Assembly (NCBI RefSeq): GCF_004135935.1
Contig: NZ_CP025086.1
Location: 1,240,001-1,304,000, forward strand
Length of the DNA stretch: 64,000 nt
Source: Methylovirgula ligni
GTDB lineage: Bacteria > Pseudomonadota > Alphaproteobacteria > Rhizobiales > Beijerinckiaceae
Reading direction: 5' to 3'
The translations under genes and the position numbers were made by a program. The notes under the pieces are model-generated. The model saw only the letters and a program-made list of their open reading frames with translations, ran no database searches and had not been told where the DNA came from. Below, piece after piece: positions 7,675-16,755 of this stretch (its first letter is position 1; every line of letters begins with the position of its first letter).

Positions 7675-7764
7675 GCCGAAAAGTGGAAACCGGTTTTCGG
7701 AAACGAAACGCGACAATAAAAGAATGGAGCGTTTCATCGTTTCCGTGGAACCGTGAAATGCTTT
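7675..7764. repeat. Dispersed intergenic palindrome, family 1 copy
   Basis: Between two gene ends lies GCCGAAAAGTGGAAACCGG.. and its near-complement toward the other end (..CCGTGGAACCGTGAAATGC). The GAAAAGTGGAAACCGGTTTTCGG-type core recurs, with changes, at 24085, 29764, 45325 and 53149. Such elements are common between genes in Hyphomicrobiales. It may also serve as a transcription end for the flanking convergent genes. Confidence 0.5.
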
Positions 7765-8146
7765 AGTTGAACAGTTCGAAATCGCCCGCCGCATGCGTTT
7801 CGCTCTCGCCTTTTTTTGCGAAGGCGAGGCGCGCTTCAAGCTCGGCGAGCGTCAGGACCTTGGCCGCTACGCTGGGGTCGAGCCGCCAATGGTCCGGCAG
7901 CGCTAGCGCCAGCGCGCCGAGGAAGTCGCCGAGGTTCTTCAGCTTCTGGCTGATGTGATCGAAGTCCTGCAGTTCGCGCAAATGGGCGGGATCGCGGGCG
8001 GCGGCTTGCAGAATCAGCGGCGCGATCAGGCTCTGCAGGCGATGTACGGAGTCGCCGATTTCGCTCAGGGCCTCGCCGACGCGGTCGGTCACGTCGGCGA
8101 TGGGGACGCTCGTCGACTCTTTCAGCTCGGTGGGGTCCGTGGTCAT
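7763..8146 (-). CDS. Small chemotaxis-operon protein with a CheZ/CheT-like DxxxQ motif
   Basis: A 127-residue, mostly helical protein starting MTTDPTELKES, last gene of the chemotaxis operon, 13 bases after cheD. Residues 58-80 read ELQDFDHISQKLKNLGDFLGALA: D63-H-I-S-Q67 matches the catalytic D-x-x-x-Q of the CheY-P phosphatase CheZ, in a QDF..(Q) context like that of enteric CheZ. The C-terminus (DFELFN) is acidic-aromatic like the CheY-binding tail of CheZ. Position after cheD equals that of cheT in the Sinorhizobium meliloti che operon. I infer a CheT/CheZ-type phosphatase or CheR/CheY partner; overall similarity is not established here. Confidence 0.62.
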   Translation of the reverse strand: MTTDPTELKESTSVPIADVTDRVGEALSEIGDSVHRLQSLIAPLILQAAARDPAHLRELQDFDHISQKLKNLGDFLGALALALPDHWRLDPSVAAKVLTLAELEARLAFAKKGESETHAAGDFELFN

Positions 8147-8159
8147 TCTGCGCCAGATC

Positions 8160-8717
8160 CTAAAAGAACTCGACATCGGCCGTCTGCGTCGGCGGCGCGA
8201 CCGCCACCGGTACTTCCGCGCCGGCGATGAAGGCTTGCCGCGCCCGGCCGCAGACCGGCCAGAATTGCAGCCGCCGGCCGCTCTCGCCGCCGCAACTGCC
8301 ACCGAGATAGGCTATGTTCTCGGTCTTTAGAAATTGTTCGGCGAAAATAACGTTCTTCCGGCCGATGTCGGAGAAGTTTTCGATCGTGCGCGCGCCGCCG
8401 AAAAGCTTGGCCTCGAGCCGCTCCTTGCGGGCGCCGCGCCGCAAAAGACCGTTGACCAGAAGTTCCATGAGATGCACGCCGTAGCGCTCGGCCTCGCCAT
8501 TGCGCGCCGCTTTATCGTCGCCGGGCAACAGGAAATGATTCATGCCGCCGACACGCGCGATGGGGTCGCGAATGCAGGCCGCCACGCAGGAGCCCAGCAA
8601 GGTCAGGAGCACGACATCGGGATCGTCGGACACAAAATATTCGCCCTGAACGATATGCACCTTCCGATAATGCGTCTCTTCGCGGTCTGCGGCTGCGGCC
8701 GCGGAGCTGCCGCTCAT
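8160..8717 (-). CDS. cheD: Chemoreceptor glutamine deamidase CheD
   Basis: A 185-residue protein with the CheD core: [15 protein letters not shown] carries the catalytic C44 and [10 protein letters not shown] the H61; [12 protein letters not shown] and [22 protein letters not shown] follow in family order. CheD deamidates receptor glutamines and can serve as a CheC/CheY-linked adaptation factor. The gene overlaps the upstream cheY by 4 bases (stop within the start region at 8714-8717), typical of a tightly coupled che operon. An Ala-rich N-terminal stretch ([10 protein letters not shown]) precedes the domain. Confidence 0.92.
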   Translation of the reverse strand: MSGSSAAAAADREETHYRKVHIVQGEYFVSDDPDVVLLTLLGSCVAACIRDPIARVGGMNHFLLPGDDKAARNGEAERYGVHLMELLVNGLLRRGARKERLEAKLFGGARTIENFSDIGRKNVIFAEQFLKTENIAYLGGSCGGESGRRLQFWPVCGRARQAFIAGAEVPVAVAPPTQTADVEFF

Positions 8718-9103
8718 TTCAGCTTCCCGAAAACGGCTTCGATCGCACCCTTCAGCACGGGAATCGTGAAAGGCTTGACGAGGTAATTGTTGACGCCGAG
8801 CTTGATGGCGCGCTCGATCAACGCGCGGTCGCCGCGGCCCGTCAGCATGATGAAGGCGGACTTCTGCGTCGCAGGATGTGCCCGCACGGCTTGCAAAAAT
8901 TGCAGCCCATCGAGTTTGGGCATGTTGAGATCGGAAATGACCAGATGCGCGGGCTTTTGCACCAGAGACTTCAGGGCCTGCTCGCCGTCGGCGGCCATTT
9001 CGATGTTCTCGATTCCAAGCTGCTGCAGACCGTCGCGAATCAGCGCGCGGCTGGTGAGCTGATCGTCAACGATCATTGCCCTTATGGCAGACGCGAACGG
9101 CAT
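8714..9103 (-). CDS. cheY: CheY-type response regulator (second copy, between cheB and cheD)
   Basis: A 129-residue stand-alone receiver domain. DD at 13-14 ([12 protein letters not shown]), phospho-acceptor D58 ([16 protein letters not shown]), T in MLTGRGD and K in LVKPF make a complete receiver site. It corresponds by position to CheY2, the motor-binding regulator, in alphaproteobacterial che operons; that role is inferred. Its start overlaps the 3' end of cheB by 22 bases, and its stop overlaps cheD. Confidence 0.9.
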   Translation of the reverse strand: MPFASAIRAMIVDDQLTSRALIRDGLQQLGIENIEMAADGEQALKSLVQKPAHLVISDLNMPKLDGLQFLQAVRAHPATQKSAFIMLTGRGDRALIERAIKLGVNNYLVKPFTIPVLKGAIEAVFGKLK

Positions 9104-10158
9104 GCCACCCCCCCTTCTTCGTTCCTGTTTGTCAGTCTCAGGATCTCGCCGCCGATTTTTTCGAGCGGCAATTGCCGCTCCACGGCTTTCATTTCAAAGG
9201 CGACTCGCGGCATGCCGTAAACGAGGCTCGTCGCGCGATCCTGGCCGATCGTGTTCGCACCTGCCTTGCGCAGGCTCGCGAGTCCTTCAGCGCCGTCGCG
9301 GCCCATGCCGGTGAGGATGACGCCGACGGCCTGCGCGCCGACGACCGCACTGACGGATTTGAACATCACATCGACCGACGGCCGATGCCCGTTGACGAGG
9401 TCCGCCTTGCTCAGGCGGCAGATCAGGTTCTTGCCGAGCGCGATTTCGAGATGTGCCACTGTCCCCGGCGCCAAATAGATGTGACCCTTTGCCAGCGGCG
9501 CGCCGTCACGGGCCTCGGTCACCTTGGCCGCGCAGAGCCGGTCGAGCCGCTCGGCGAAGCTTTTGGTGAAGGTCGCCGGCATGTGCTGGGTGATGATCGT
9601 CGGCGGACAATTGTCGGGAAACCGCGACAAGACCTCGATCAACGCCTCGACGCCGCCGGTCGAAGCGCCGATGGCGACAATCCGGCCATCCGGCTCATAA
9701 ACGAAATTGCGCGGCGTCGGCGCCGCGACGTGGCGTTGCGGCCGCATCAGTTGCGCCCGCGCGGACGCCGCCGCTTTCACCTTCGCAGCGAGATCGGGGA
9801 AAATCTCGCGATCCGCCGAAGAGGGCTTGGCGATGCAGTCGAAAGCGCCGATCTCAAGCGCCTTGATCGTCGCCTCTGTTCCGCGCGCCGTCAGATTCGA
9901 GATCATGATGACTGGCGTCGGCCGCAGCCGCATGATCTTGGAAAGAAATTCAATGCCGTTCATGTTCGGCATTTCGACGTCAAGCGTGACGACATCGGGC
10001 TCGAGCGTCTTCATCGCCTCGCGCGCCTCGTAGGGGTCTGCGGCCTGACCGACGATCTCGATATCGGGATCCTGCGCGAGAATCTGGGAAATCAGATACC
10101 GCATCGTCCGCGAATCGTCGACAACAAGAACTTTTGTCTTGCTCACTTGCCGGTTCAC
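9082..10158 (-). CDS. cheB: Chemotaxis response regulator protein-glutamate methylesterase CheB
   Basis: 358 residues: an N-terminal receiver ([15 protein letters not shown]; acceptor Asp in [16 protein letters not shown]) and a C-terminal methylesterase with the Ser ([12 protein letters not shown]), His ([18 protein letters not shown]) and Asp ([15 protein letters not shown]) of the catalytic triad. It removes receptor methyl groups. I chose the GTG at 10158, which overlaps the cheR stop as GTGA; another GTG at 10146 is possible. The frame continues upstream through cheR without similarity, so longer starts were rejected. Confidence 0.93.
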   Translation of the reverse strand: MNRQVSKTKVLVVDDSRTMRYLISQILAQDPDIEIVGQAADPYEAREAMKTLEPDVVTLDVEMPNMNGIEFLSKIMRLRPTPVIMISNLTARGTEATIKALEIGAFDCIAKPSSADREIFPDLAAKVKAAASARAQLMRPQRHVAAPTPRNFVYEPDGRIVAIGASTGGVEALIEVLSRFPDNCPPTIITQHMPATFTKSFAERLDRLCAAKVTEARDGAPLAKGHIYLAPGTVAHLEIALGKNLICRLSKADLVNGHRPSVDVMFKSVSAVVGAQAVGVILTGMGRDGAEGLASLRKAGANTIGQDRATSLVYGMPRVAFEMKAVERQLPLEKIGGEILRLTNRNEEGGVACRSRLP

Positions 10159-11054
10159 TTGCCGCGATCCTTTTGCTTCAAGCGATAGGTGGTGATGCCT
10201 TCGGTCTCGAAGACCGCTGCCGCGGGTCCCGAGACGCGCTCGGAATGACCGATGTAGAGTCGGCCTCCCGGCTGGAGCTGCGGCGCGAAGCGGCTCCAGA
10301 GCCGCGCCTGTGTGTCGTCCTCGAAATAGATCACGACGTTGCGGCAGAAGATCGCGTCGAATTTGCCGCGCATCGGCCATTGGCCGACGAGGTTGAGTTC
10401 ACGGAAGGCGACGAGCGTGCGCAGGGCATCGCCCGCGGCCCAGCTCTTGCCCTCCGCGCCGCGCGAAGCCGTGAACCAGCGCAGCCGCAGATCGGCGGCC
10501 ACAGGCTGCATCGCCGCGTCGCTGTAGATGCCGGCATCGCCCTCGGCGATCATATTGGGATCGATATCGGTGGCGAGAATCTTGATGTCGAGCGATGCCG
10601 CGTCGGGCAGAACGGAGAGGATCGTCAGTGCGATCGAATAGGGCTCGGCGCCGTTCGAGCAGGCTGCCGACCACACGCGCACGCGGCCGCCCCGGCGCGC
10701 GCTCTCTGCCAGCGGCGGCAGGACGTGACGGCGCAAATGTTCGAAATGATGCGGCTCACGAAAAAACCGCGTCACGTTAGTCGTGAGGGCGGCCAGCATC
10801 TGTTGACGCTCGCTCGCGCCCGATTGCGAGGTGACGAGATGGCAATAGTCGCGAAAGCTTTCGAGCCCGAGGGCGCGTAGCCGCTTCGCCAGCCGCGAAT
10901 AGACGAGCGCTGCCTTGCCCGGCGGGACGTGAATGCCCGCGTCGGCATGCAGCATATCGGCGATCTGGCGGAAATCCGCATCGGTCATCACGAATTCGGC
11001 CGTGATGGCGGCGCTCTGCGATTTCCCGGCGGCGAAGGCGGGGGTGCGGGTCAT
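10155..11054 (-). CDS. cheR: Chemotaxis protein-glutamate O-methyltransferase CheR
   Basis: 299 residues. The N-terminal helical domain ([36 protein letters not shown]) and the SAM-binding domain ([65 protein letters not shown]) are all present in order. It methylates receptor glutamates, the counterpart of cheB, with which it overlaps. Its start overlaps the stop of cheA by 4 bases, so no cheW lies between cheA and cheR, unlike many alphaproteobacterial che operons. Confidence 0.94.
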   Translation of the reverse strand: MTRTPAFAAGKSQSAAITAEFVMTDADFRQIADMLHADAGIHVPPGKAALVYSRLAKRLRALGLESFRDYCHLVTSQSGASERQQMLAALTTNVTRFFREPHHFEHLRRHVLPPLAESARRGGRVRVWSAACSNGAEPYSIALTILSVLPDAASLDIKILATDIDPNMIAEGDAGIYSDAAMQPVAADLRLRWFTASRGAEGKSWAAGDALRTLVAFRELNLVGQWPMRGKFDAIFCRNVVIYFEDDTQARLWSRFAPQLQPGGRLYIGHSERVSGPAAAVFETEGITTYRLKQKDRGK

Positions 11055-13243
11055 GCGGCTTCGCTCGCCTCGACCGGCAAATCCTTCGCCTGGGCGTTGG
11101 CGATCACCGCATCGACATCGAGGATCAGCGCAACGCGGCCGTCGCCGAGGATCGTCGCGGCGGCAATGCCCGGCACATGCCGGTAATTTGCTTCAAGGCT
11201 CTTGATGACGACCTGCCGCTGGCCCTGAATGGCATCAACGAGGAGGGCGCTGCGGCCGCCGCCCTCGGTCTCGACGAGGATGACGACGCTCGACATCGGG
11301 TCGGCCACATTGGCGCGATAGCTGAGTTCGCGGCCAATATCGATGAGCGGCGTGAATTTGTTGCGGATCGAGATCACGCGCGCGCTGCCGCCCATGCCGT
11401 GAATCTCCCCAGCCTTGGGTTGCAGGGTCTCGACAATGGCAGTGAGCGGGACGATCAAGGTCTGGTCGGCGACGGTGACGACCATGCCGTCAAGGACCGC
11501 GAGCGTCAGCGGTAGACTCATGGTGAAGGTCGAGCCCCTGCCGGGGCGCGAGCTGATCGAGATCCGGCCGCCGAGTGCTTGAATCGAACGCTTCACCACA
11601 TCCATGCCGACACCGCGGCCAGAAATATCCGAGATTTCCGACGCAGTGGAAAAGCCGGGCAGGAAGATCAGATTGTCGATCTCCTCGTCGCTCAGCTGCA
11701 CATCGGCGGGGATTAGGCCCTTGTCGATCGCAATCTGCTTGACGCGTGGTCGGTTGATGCCGGCGCCGTCGTCCGAGATTTCGATCACGATACGGCCGGA
11801 GCGATGCAGCGCCGAGAGCCGCACCGTGCCTTCCTCGGGCTTTCCGGCGACGATGCGCGCCTCGGGCTTTTCGAGGCCATGGTCGATGGCGTTGCGGATC
11901 ATATGCGTCAACGGATCGGTCAGCCGCTCGATGACGGTTTTGTCAACCTCGGTGCCTTCGCCATCCGTCACCAGCCGCACGGCTTTGCCGGTCATCACCG
12001 CGAGTTCGCGGACAAGGCGCGGCATGCGCTGGAAGACCGATTTTACCGGCTGCGCGCGGATCGCCATGACGCTATCCTGGATTTCGCGCGTCAATTGCTC
12101 GAGCTCGTCGAGGCCGATCACGACGTTGGAGGCACGGGCGAGGCCCGCCTCGGTGACCCGTTGCGCCAGCATGGCCTGATTGATGACAAGCTCGCCGACA
12201 AGGTCGATCAGCCGGTCGACGCGATCGAGATCGACGCGGATGGTTGCGACCGCTTTGGTTTCGGCCTCGGTGGCGTGTTTCGCCTCGGCAGCATGTTTCG
12301 CTGCGGCTGCCGGTTTTGCGGCCGCGGGCTCGGCGTCGTCAGTCAAAGCCGACGCCAGGACGGCAACGGGAGCGGCAACGGGGCTTTCTGGCGCTTCATC
12401 CCCGGCGGGGGAGGCGTCGAGGCCATTCAGCACGCGCGCCAGCAGGGCGGCGACTTCATTATCGGCGGTGCTGGCGGGTTCGCCTTGCGGCGCAGCTTCG
12501 TTGACGATGTCGAGATCGCAATCCCAGGTGACGAAATCGAAGACCTCGCGGACCGTGTCCTCGCTTTTCGGCGTCGTCAGCTTGATCGTCCAGGAGAGAT
12601 AAGCGCCTTCGGGGTCGAGTTCGCTCAACAGAGGCAGCTCGGAAATGTCGCAGGACGTCTCGACCGTGCCGAGGCTGCCCAGTTCGCGCAGAATCAGCAT
12701 CGCCTCATTGGCCTTGGCATAGAGGCTGGGCTTGGGCTTGAATTTGATGATGAAGACATTTTCCGATGGTGACGCCGGCGCGTCCTCGTCGAAGTCGAAG
12801 GCGGCGTGCACCGGCTGAAATTCGAGGCCGGAAAGATCGTCCTCGGGTTCTGCCTCGGCCGAGGGGTTAAGCGCACGCAATTCGTCGGCGAGCTTCTGGG
12901 CGCGGCTCTCGTCGATGCTGCCGCCATCGCGGGCAGCGCGGACGAGATCGGCCAACACATCGGCAGCGCGCAGCAGAACCTTCAGAACTTCCGGCGAAGG
13001 TTCCAACTTGCCGGCGCGGACATGATCGAGCGCAGTCTCGAAGACATGCGCGAAGCCGACGAGGTCTTCCAGGCTGAAGGCGCCGGCGCCGCCCTTGACG
13101 GAATGGACCGCGCGGAACACGGCGTTCACTGTTTCCGAATCGGCCTCGCCGTTCTCCATCGCCAGCAGGCCCGCTTCGAGTTCGGCGAGTTGCTCTTCGC
13201 ATTCCTGAAAGAAAGTCTGTCTGATCGCCGCCATCGGGTCCAT
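11051..13243 (-). CDS. cheA: Chemotaxis histidine kinase CheA
   Basis: 730 residues. P1 Hpt domain with H47 in VFRAVHSVKGGAGAF; a P2-like region around residues 165-255; an Ala-rich linker (about 285-335, with AAAKHAAEAKHATEAET); P3 dimerisation (IRVDLDRVDRLIDLVGELVI); P4 ATPase with N box (THMIRNAIDHGLE), G1 (SDDGAGI) and G2 (GRGVGMDVV); and a C-terminal CheW-like P5 domain to the end. It phosphorylates CheY and CheB in response to the receptor. It sits 15 bases after the first cheY. The operon has no separate cheW, so coupling must use a CheW from another locus or rely on P5. Confidence 0.95.
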   Translation of the reverse strand: MDPMAAIRQTFFQECEEQLAELEAGLLAMENGEADSETVNAVFRAVHSVKGGAGAFSLEDLVGFAHVFETALDHVRAGKLEPSPEVLKVLLRAADVLADLVRAARDGGSIDESRAQKLADELRALNPSAEAEPEDDLSGLEFQPVHAAFDFDEDAPASPSENVFIIKFKPKPSLYAKANEAMLILRELGSLGTVETSCDISELPLLSELDPEGAYLSWTIKLTTPKSEDTVREVFDFVTWDCDLDIVNEAAPQGEPASTADNEVAALLARVLNGLDASPAGDEAPESPVAAPVAVLASALTDDAEPAAAKPAAAAKHAAEAKHATEAETKAVATIRVDLDRVDRLIDLVGELVINQAMLAQRVTEAGLARASNVVIGLDELEQLTREIQDSVMAIRAQPVKSVFQRMPRLVRELAVMTGKAVRLVTDGEGTEVDKTVIERLTDPLTHMIRNAIDHGLEKPEARIVAGKPEEGTVRLSALHRSGRIVIEISDDGAGINRPRVKQIAIDKGLIPADVQLSDEEIDNLIFLPGFSTASEISDISGRGVGMDVVKRSIQALGGRISISSRPGRGSTFTMSLPLTLAVLDGMVVTVADQTLIVPLTAIVETLQPKAGEIHGMGGSARVISIRNKFTPLIDIGRELSYRANVADPMSSVVILVETEGGGRSALLVDAIQGQRQVVIKSLEANYRHVPGIAAATILGDGRVALILDVDAVIANAQAKDLPVEASEAA

Positions 13244-13258
13244 GGCTTCCCCCGAATG

Positions 13259-13624
13259 TTAGGCAGCGACGCGCCGCACGGCCGCGACAAGCTTGGTGGG
13301 ATCGAACGGCTTGACGATCCAGCCAGTGGCGCCGGCGCGGCGGGCGCGATCCTTTTTCTCGGCATCGCTTTCCGTCGTCAGCACCAGGATGGGGATGGCG
13401 CGATGCTCGGCGTCGTGGCGCACCTTCTCGATGAAGCCGAAACCATCGAGCCGCGGCATGTTGATATCGGTGACGATGACGTCAGGCTTTTCCCCGGCCA
13501 GAACTTCAAGGCCGTGCATGCCATCCTCTGCCTGGATGACGCGATAGCCCGCATCGGACAAGGTCAGCAAAAGCATGTCGCGCATCGTGCGCGAGTCATC
13601 GACAGTGAGAATCGTCTTGGTCAT
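13259..13624 (-). CDS. cheY: CheY-type response regulator (first copy, between the receptor and cheA)
   Basis: A 121-residue receiver domain starting [18 protein letters not shown], with acceptor D53 (VIVTDINMPRLDGFGF), T in LTTESD and K in IVKPFDPTKL. By position it matches CheY1 of the rhizobial che operon, which commonly acts as a phosphate sink; that assignment is inferred from gene order. It is translated 48 bases after the receptor gene and 15 bases before cheA. Confidence 0.9.
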   Translation of the reverse strand: MTKTILTVDDSRTMRDMLLLTLSDAGYRVIQAEDGMHGLEVLAGEKPDVIVTDINMPRLDGFGFIEKVRHDAEHRAIPILVLTTESDAEKKDRARRAGATGWIVKPFDPTKLVAAVRRVAA

Positions 13625-13672
13625 TCGCCGCGGCCCCCTGCAAAACGCTCGTCCCAGTCTCCGCCACGGCGC

Positions 13673-15583
13673 TTAAAATTCTTCCCACTCGTCGGTGACC
13701 GGCTTCGGCGCGGCGCCGCCGCGAGCGCCGACGGTTTTGAGCGCCCGCGCGGCAATCTTCTCGGCGCCCCGCGCCTGCGGTTTGCGCGGCGCTTCGATCT
13801 CGCCGACCTGAAAGCGGCCGACGAGCCGGCTCAGCTCTTCGGTTTCCTGCGACAGCGTATGGCTTGCCGCAGTCGATTCCTCGACCATGGCGGCGTTCTG
13901 CTGCGTCACCTGATCCATCTGATTGACGGCGGTGTTGACTTCTTGCAGGCCGGTCGCCTGTTCGCGAGCACTGGTGGCGATGTCGGCGACGATTGAATCC
14001 ATCTCGGCCACTTGTGTGAAAATGCGCTCAAGCGCCTTGCCGGTTTCGGCGACGAGATCGACGCCCTGCTTGACCTGCGTGCTGGAGGCGGAGATGAGAC
14101 CCTTGATTTCCTTTGCCGCCTCGGCCGAGCGCTGCGCCAGCGCCCGCACCTCGGACGCCACGACCGCGAAGCCGCGGCCGGCATCGCCCGCACGCGCCGC
14201 CTCCACGCCGGCGTTGAGCGCCAGCAGATTGGTCTGGAAAGCGATCTCATCGATGACGCTGATGATCTGGCTGATCTGCTGTGAGGATTTCTCGATCGCA
14301 CTCATCGCGCCGATCGCCTGGCGGACGACGCCGCCGCCTTTTTCCGCATCGGATCTGGCGGTGGCGACGAGCTCGCGCGCGTGGGTCGCGCCATCGGCGG
14401 TCTTGCGCACCGTCGCCGTGATTTCATCGAGCGCTGCGGCGGTCTCCTCAAGGCTTGCCGCCTGCTGCTCTGTGCGTCGCGAGAGGTCATCCGCCGCCGT
14501 GGAGATTTCCTGCGTGCCGGAGCGAATCGCCCGCGTGTTCGAATTGACGTGCAGCATCACCTGCTGAAGCTTCTCGATCGAGACGTTGAAGTTGCCGCGA
14601 ATTTTTTCGTATTCGCTGGTGAAGGCATTCGAGAGCCGGAACGTCAGATCGCCGTCCGAGAGCCGCTGCAAGGCCTCGGTGATCGAGGTGACGAAGGTGT
14701 GGTGCGCCTCGATATAATGCTGGGTCTCGATTTCCTGACGCGCCCGGTCTTCTTCGGCCGCCTTGCGCGCCGCTTCGGCCGCGGTTTCGAGCCGGGCTTT
14801 CTCGACCGCATTTTCCTTGAAGACCTGGACACGTTGCGACATCTCGGCGATCTCGTCGCCTTCTCCCAGCGGCGGGACGCCGACGTCGATCCGGCCTTGC
14901 GCCAATTTCCGCATGCAATCGTTGAGAATGCGGATGGGGAATGCGATCCGCCGCTCGAGCTGGTAACCGGCATAGGCCGCGACCAGAAGGGCGAGCACGC
15001 CGCCGATGATCTGCGCGAGGTGAACAAGCCAGAGCGCGCCGGCCTGCGCTTCGGCTGCTCCGGCGGAAAGCGCGGTGGCCTTGGCACGAAGATCAGCGGC
15101 CGCCGCACGGACACGCAGCATCGAATCGACGCTCGCCGTCGATTTGGCGATCGCTATAGCTTGCGGCGCTGTCTGTGGGTCGCCGCCAAGCTGCATTTCC
15201 GGATCACCGACGTCATGCCGCCACGCCGCGTTGTCCTCTGCGAATTGATTGATTGACGCCGCGATGTCTGGCCGGTCTGCCGCCTCGTTGCGGGCCGCGG
15301 CGATCTCGTCATCGAACTGCTTGACCGCCGCGGCATAGAGTTCGTGATAGCGCGACTGGCCAGAAAGCAAGAAGCCTCTTGCATCGCTGCTCTGATCAAA
15401 TTGCGCGGCCATCGCGTTATCGAGACGTTCGGCGAGCTGGAAGGACGCATCGCGCGTTTCGATCGCGTCTTCCGCGTGATGGACGGCGAATTCGATGGCA
15501 ACGGACGTGAGTGCCACGACACCGAGGACAGCGGAAAATGCGACAATCAGTTTCTTGGAGATGACCAGGTTCTGCGACGCCAC
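13673..15583 (-). CDS. Methyl-accepting chemotaxis protein, first gene of the che operon
   Basis: 636 residues from the GTG at 15583, which has a strong GGGAGGGG SD; earlier in-frame ATGs give an unrelated N-terminus. TM1 is near residues 8-30, a ~150-residue helical periplasmic domain follows, TM2 (VHLAQIIGGVLALLVAAYAGYQ) precedes a HAMP segment, then the signalling domain with the conserved hairpin tip (EIAFQTNLLALNAGVEAARAG). The last five residues are EWEEF, resembling the C-terminal W-x-x-F pentapeptide that tethers CheR and CheB in some receptors. Ligand unknown. Confidence 0.92.
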   Translation of the reverse strand: MASQNLVISKKLIVAFSAVLGVVALTSVAIEFAVHHAEDAIETRDASFQLAERLDNAMAAQFDQSSDARGFLLSGQSRYHELYAAAVKQFDDEIAAARNEAADRPDIAASINQFAEDNAAWRHDVGDPEMQLGGDPQTAPQAIAIAKSTASVDSMLRVRAAAADLRAKATALSAGAAEAQAGALWLVHLAQIIGGVLALLVAAYAGYQLERRIAFPIRILNDCMRKLAQGRIDVGVPPLGEGDEIAEMSQRVQVFKENAVEKARLETAAEAARKAAEEDRARQEIETQHYIEAHHTFVTSITEALQRLSDGDLTFRLSNAFTSEYEKIRGNFNVSIEKLQQVMLHVNSNTRAIRSGTQEISTAADDLSRRTEQQAASLEETAAALDEITATVRKTADGATHARELVATARSDAEKGGGVVRQAIGAMSAIEKSSQQISQIISVIDEIAFQTNLLALNAGVEAARAGDAGRGFAVVASEVRALAQRSAEAAKEIKGLISASSTQVKQGVDLVAETGKALERIFTQVAEMDSIVADIATSAREQATGLQEVNTAVNQMDQVTQQNAAMVEESTAASHTLSQETEELSRLVGRFQVGEIEAPRKPQARGAEKIAARALKTVGARGGAAPKPVTDEWEEF

Positions 15584-15810
15584 AGACCCCTCCCGATCGA
15601 GTGAGCGCGACGGCGCAACGGTCAGGACATTGACCAAGATGAGCGCAAGAGCCCCTGCCGCATGCTTCTTTTGAAAATTTTTACGCGAAAAGAATGAATA
15701 AATTCCCAAGCGATTCGTCGGGTGAATTCTCTGCGATGGCAATCAGGAATTGAGCGACACACATTGCGCGGCGAGGGCGGCAATGGAAATTAGAAGAAGA
15801 TCGCGCCTTC

Positions 15811-16416
15811 TTAGAAATCCGTGCGGCTGCGGATCGCCGCGACGAGCGTGCCTTCGTCGAGATAATCAAGCTCGCCGCCGACGGGTACGCCATGTGCGAG
15901 CCGCGTGACGCGCACCGACAGCGGCGCCAAAAGATCAGTGATATAATGCGCAGTCGTCTGGCCATCGACTGTGGCATTGACCGCCAGCACGACCTCCTCG
16001 ATCGAATCATTGGCGACACGGCCGACGAGGCTTTTCAGATTGAGATCGTCGGGGCCGATGCCGTCGAGCGGCGACAGGGTACCCCCAAGAACGTGATAGC
16101 GCGCCGAGAGCGCTCCGGCGCGTTCCAGAGCCCAGAGATCGGCCACAGTTTCGACGACGACGAGCAACTTGCTGTCGCGCCGGTTATCGCGGCAGATGGT
16201 GCAAGGGTCATAGGTATCGACATTGCCGCAGACCGAACAGACGACGATACGCTCGCGCGCCACCTGCATCGCCTCGGCGAGCGGCGCCAGCAATTCTTCG
16301 CGCTTGCGGATCAGGTGCAGCGCCGCGCGGCGGGCTGAACGCGGGCCAAGCCCCGGCAGCCGCGCCAGCAATTGGATCAGCCGCTCGATCTCCGGACCGG
16401 CGATGCGTTCTGCCAT
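15811..16416 (-). CDS. recR: Recombination mediator protein RecR
   Basis: 201 residues, full family length. N-terminal helix-hairpin-helix ([17 protein letters not shown]), a four-cysteine zinc finger ([16 protein letters not shown]), a Toprim domain ([32 protein letters not shown]) and the Walker-B-like C-terminus ([16 protein letters not shown]). RecR works with RecF/RecO to load RecA on gapped DNA. The gene starts one base after the ybaB stop, in the conserved dnaX-ybaB-recR order. About 230 non-coding bases upstream of the MCP lie beyond its 3' end. Confidence 0.96.
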   Translation of the reverse strand: MAERIAGPEIERLIQLLARLPGLGPRSARRAALHLIRKREELLAPLAEAMQVARERIVVCSVCGNVDTYDPCTICRDNRRDSKLLVVVETVADLWALERAGALSARYHVLGGTLSPLDGIGPDDLNLKSLVGRVANDSIEEVVLAVNATVDGQTTAHYITDLLAPLSVRVTRLAHGVPVGGELDYLDEGTLVAAIRSRTDF

Positions 16417-16417
16417 A

Positions 16418-16738
16418 TCAGAATAATTTCAGACCCGGCGGGATCGGCAGGCCGGCCGTCAGGCTCTTCATGCGCTCTTCCGTCAGCCGGTCGGCCTTCT
16501 TGCGGGCATCGTCATAGGCGGCGACGATGAGATCTTCGAGCATTTCCTTGTCGTCCGGCTTCAGCAGCGAGGGATCGAGGGAGAGGCCCTTCAACAGACC
16601 TTTCGCCGTCAGGGTGACACGGACGAGACCGCCGCCCGACTGGCCCTCGACTTCAATGCGTTCGAGCTCGGCCTGAGCTTCCTGAAACTTGGCCTGCATG
16701 GCCTGGGCCTGCTTCATGATGTCGAACATTCCGGCCAT
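16418..16738 (-). CDS. YbaB/EbfC family nucleoid-associated protein
   Basis: 106 residues: [29 protein letters not shown] is the coiled N-terminal helix of the YbaB/EbfC family, followed by [25 protein letters not shown] and a C-terminal helix ending in IPPGLKLF. The family forms a tweezer-shaped dimer that binds DNA and is nearly always encoded between dnaX and recR, as here (17 bases after dnaX, 1 base before recR). Confidence 0.94.
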   Translation of the reverse strand: MAGMFDIMKQAQAMQAKFQEAQAELERIEVEGQSGGGLVRVTLTAKGLLKGLSLDPSLLKPDDKEMLEDLIVAAYDDARKKADRLTEERMKSLTAGLPIPPGLKLF

Positions 16739-16755
16739 GATGTTTCCTTTGAAAA

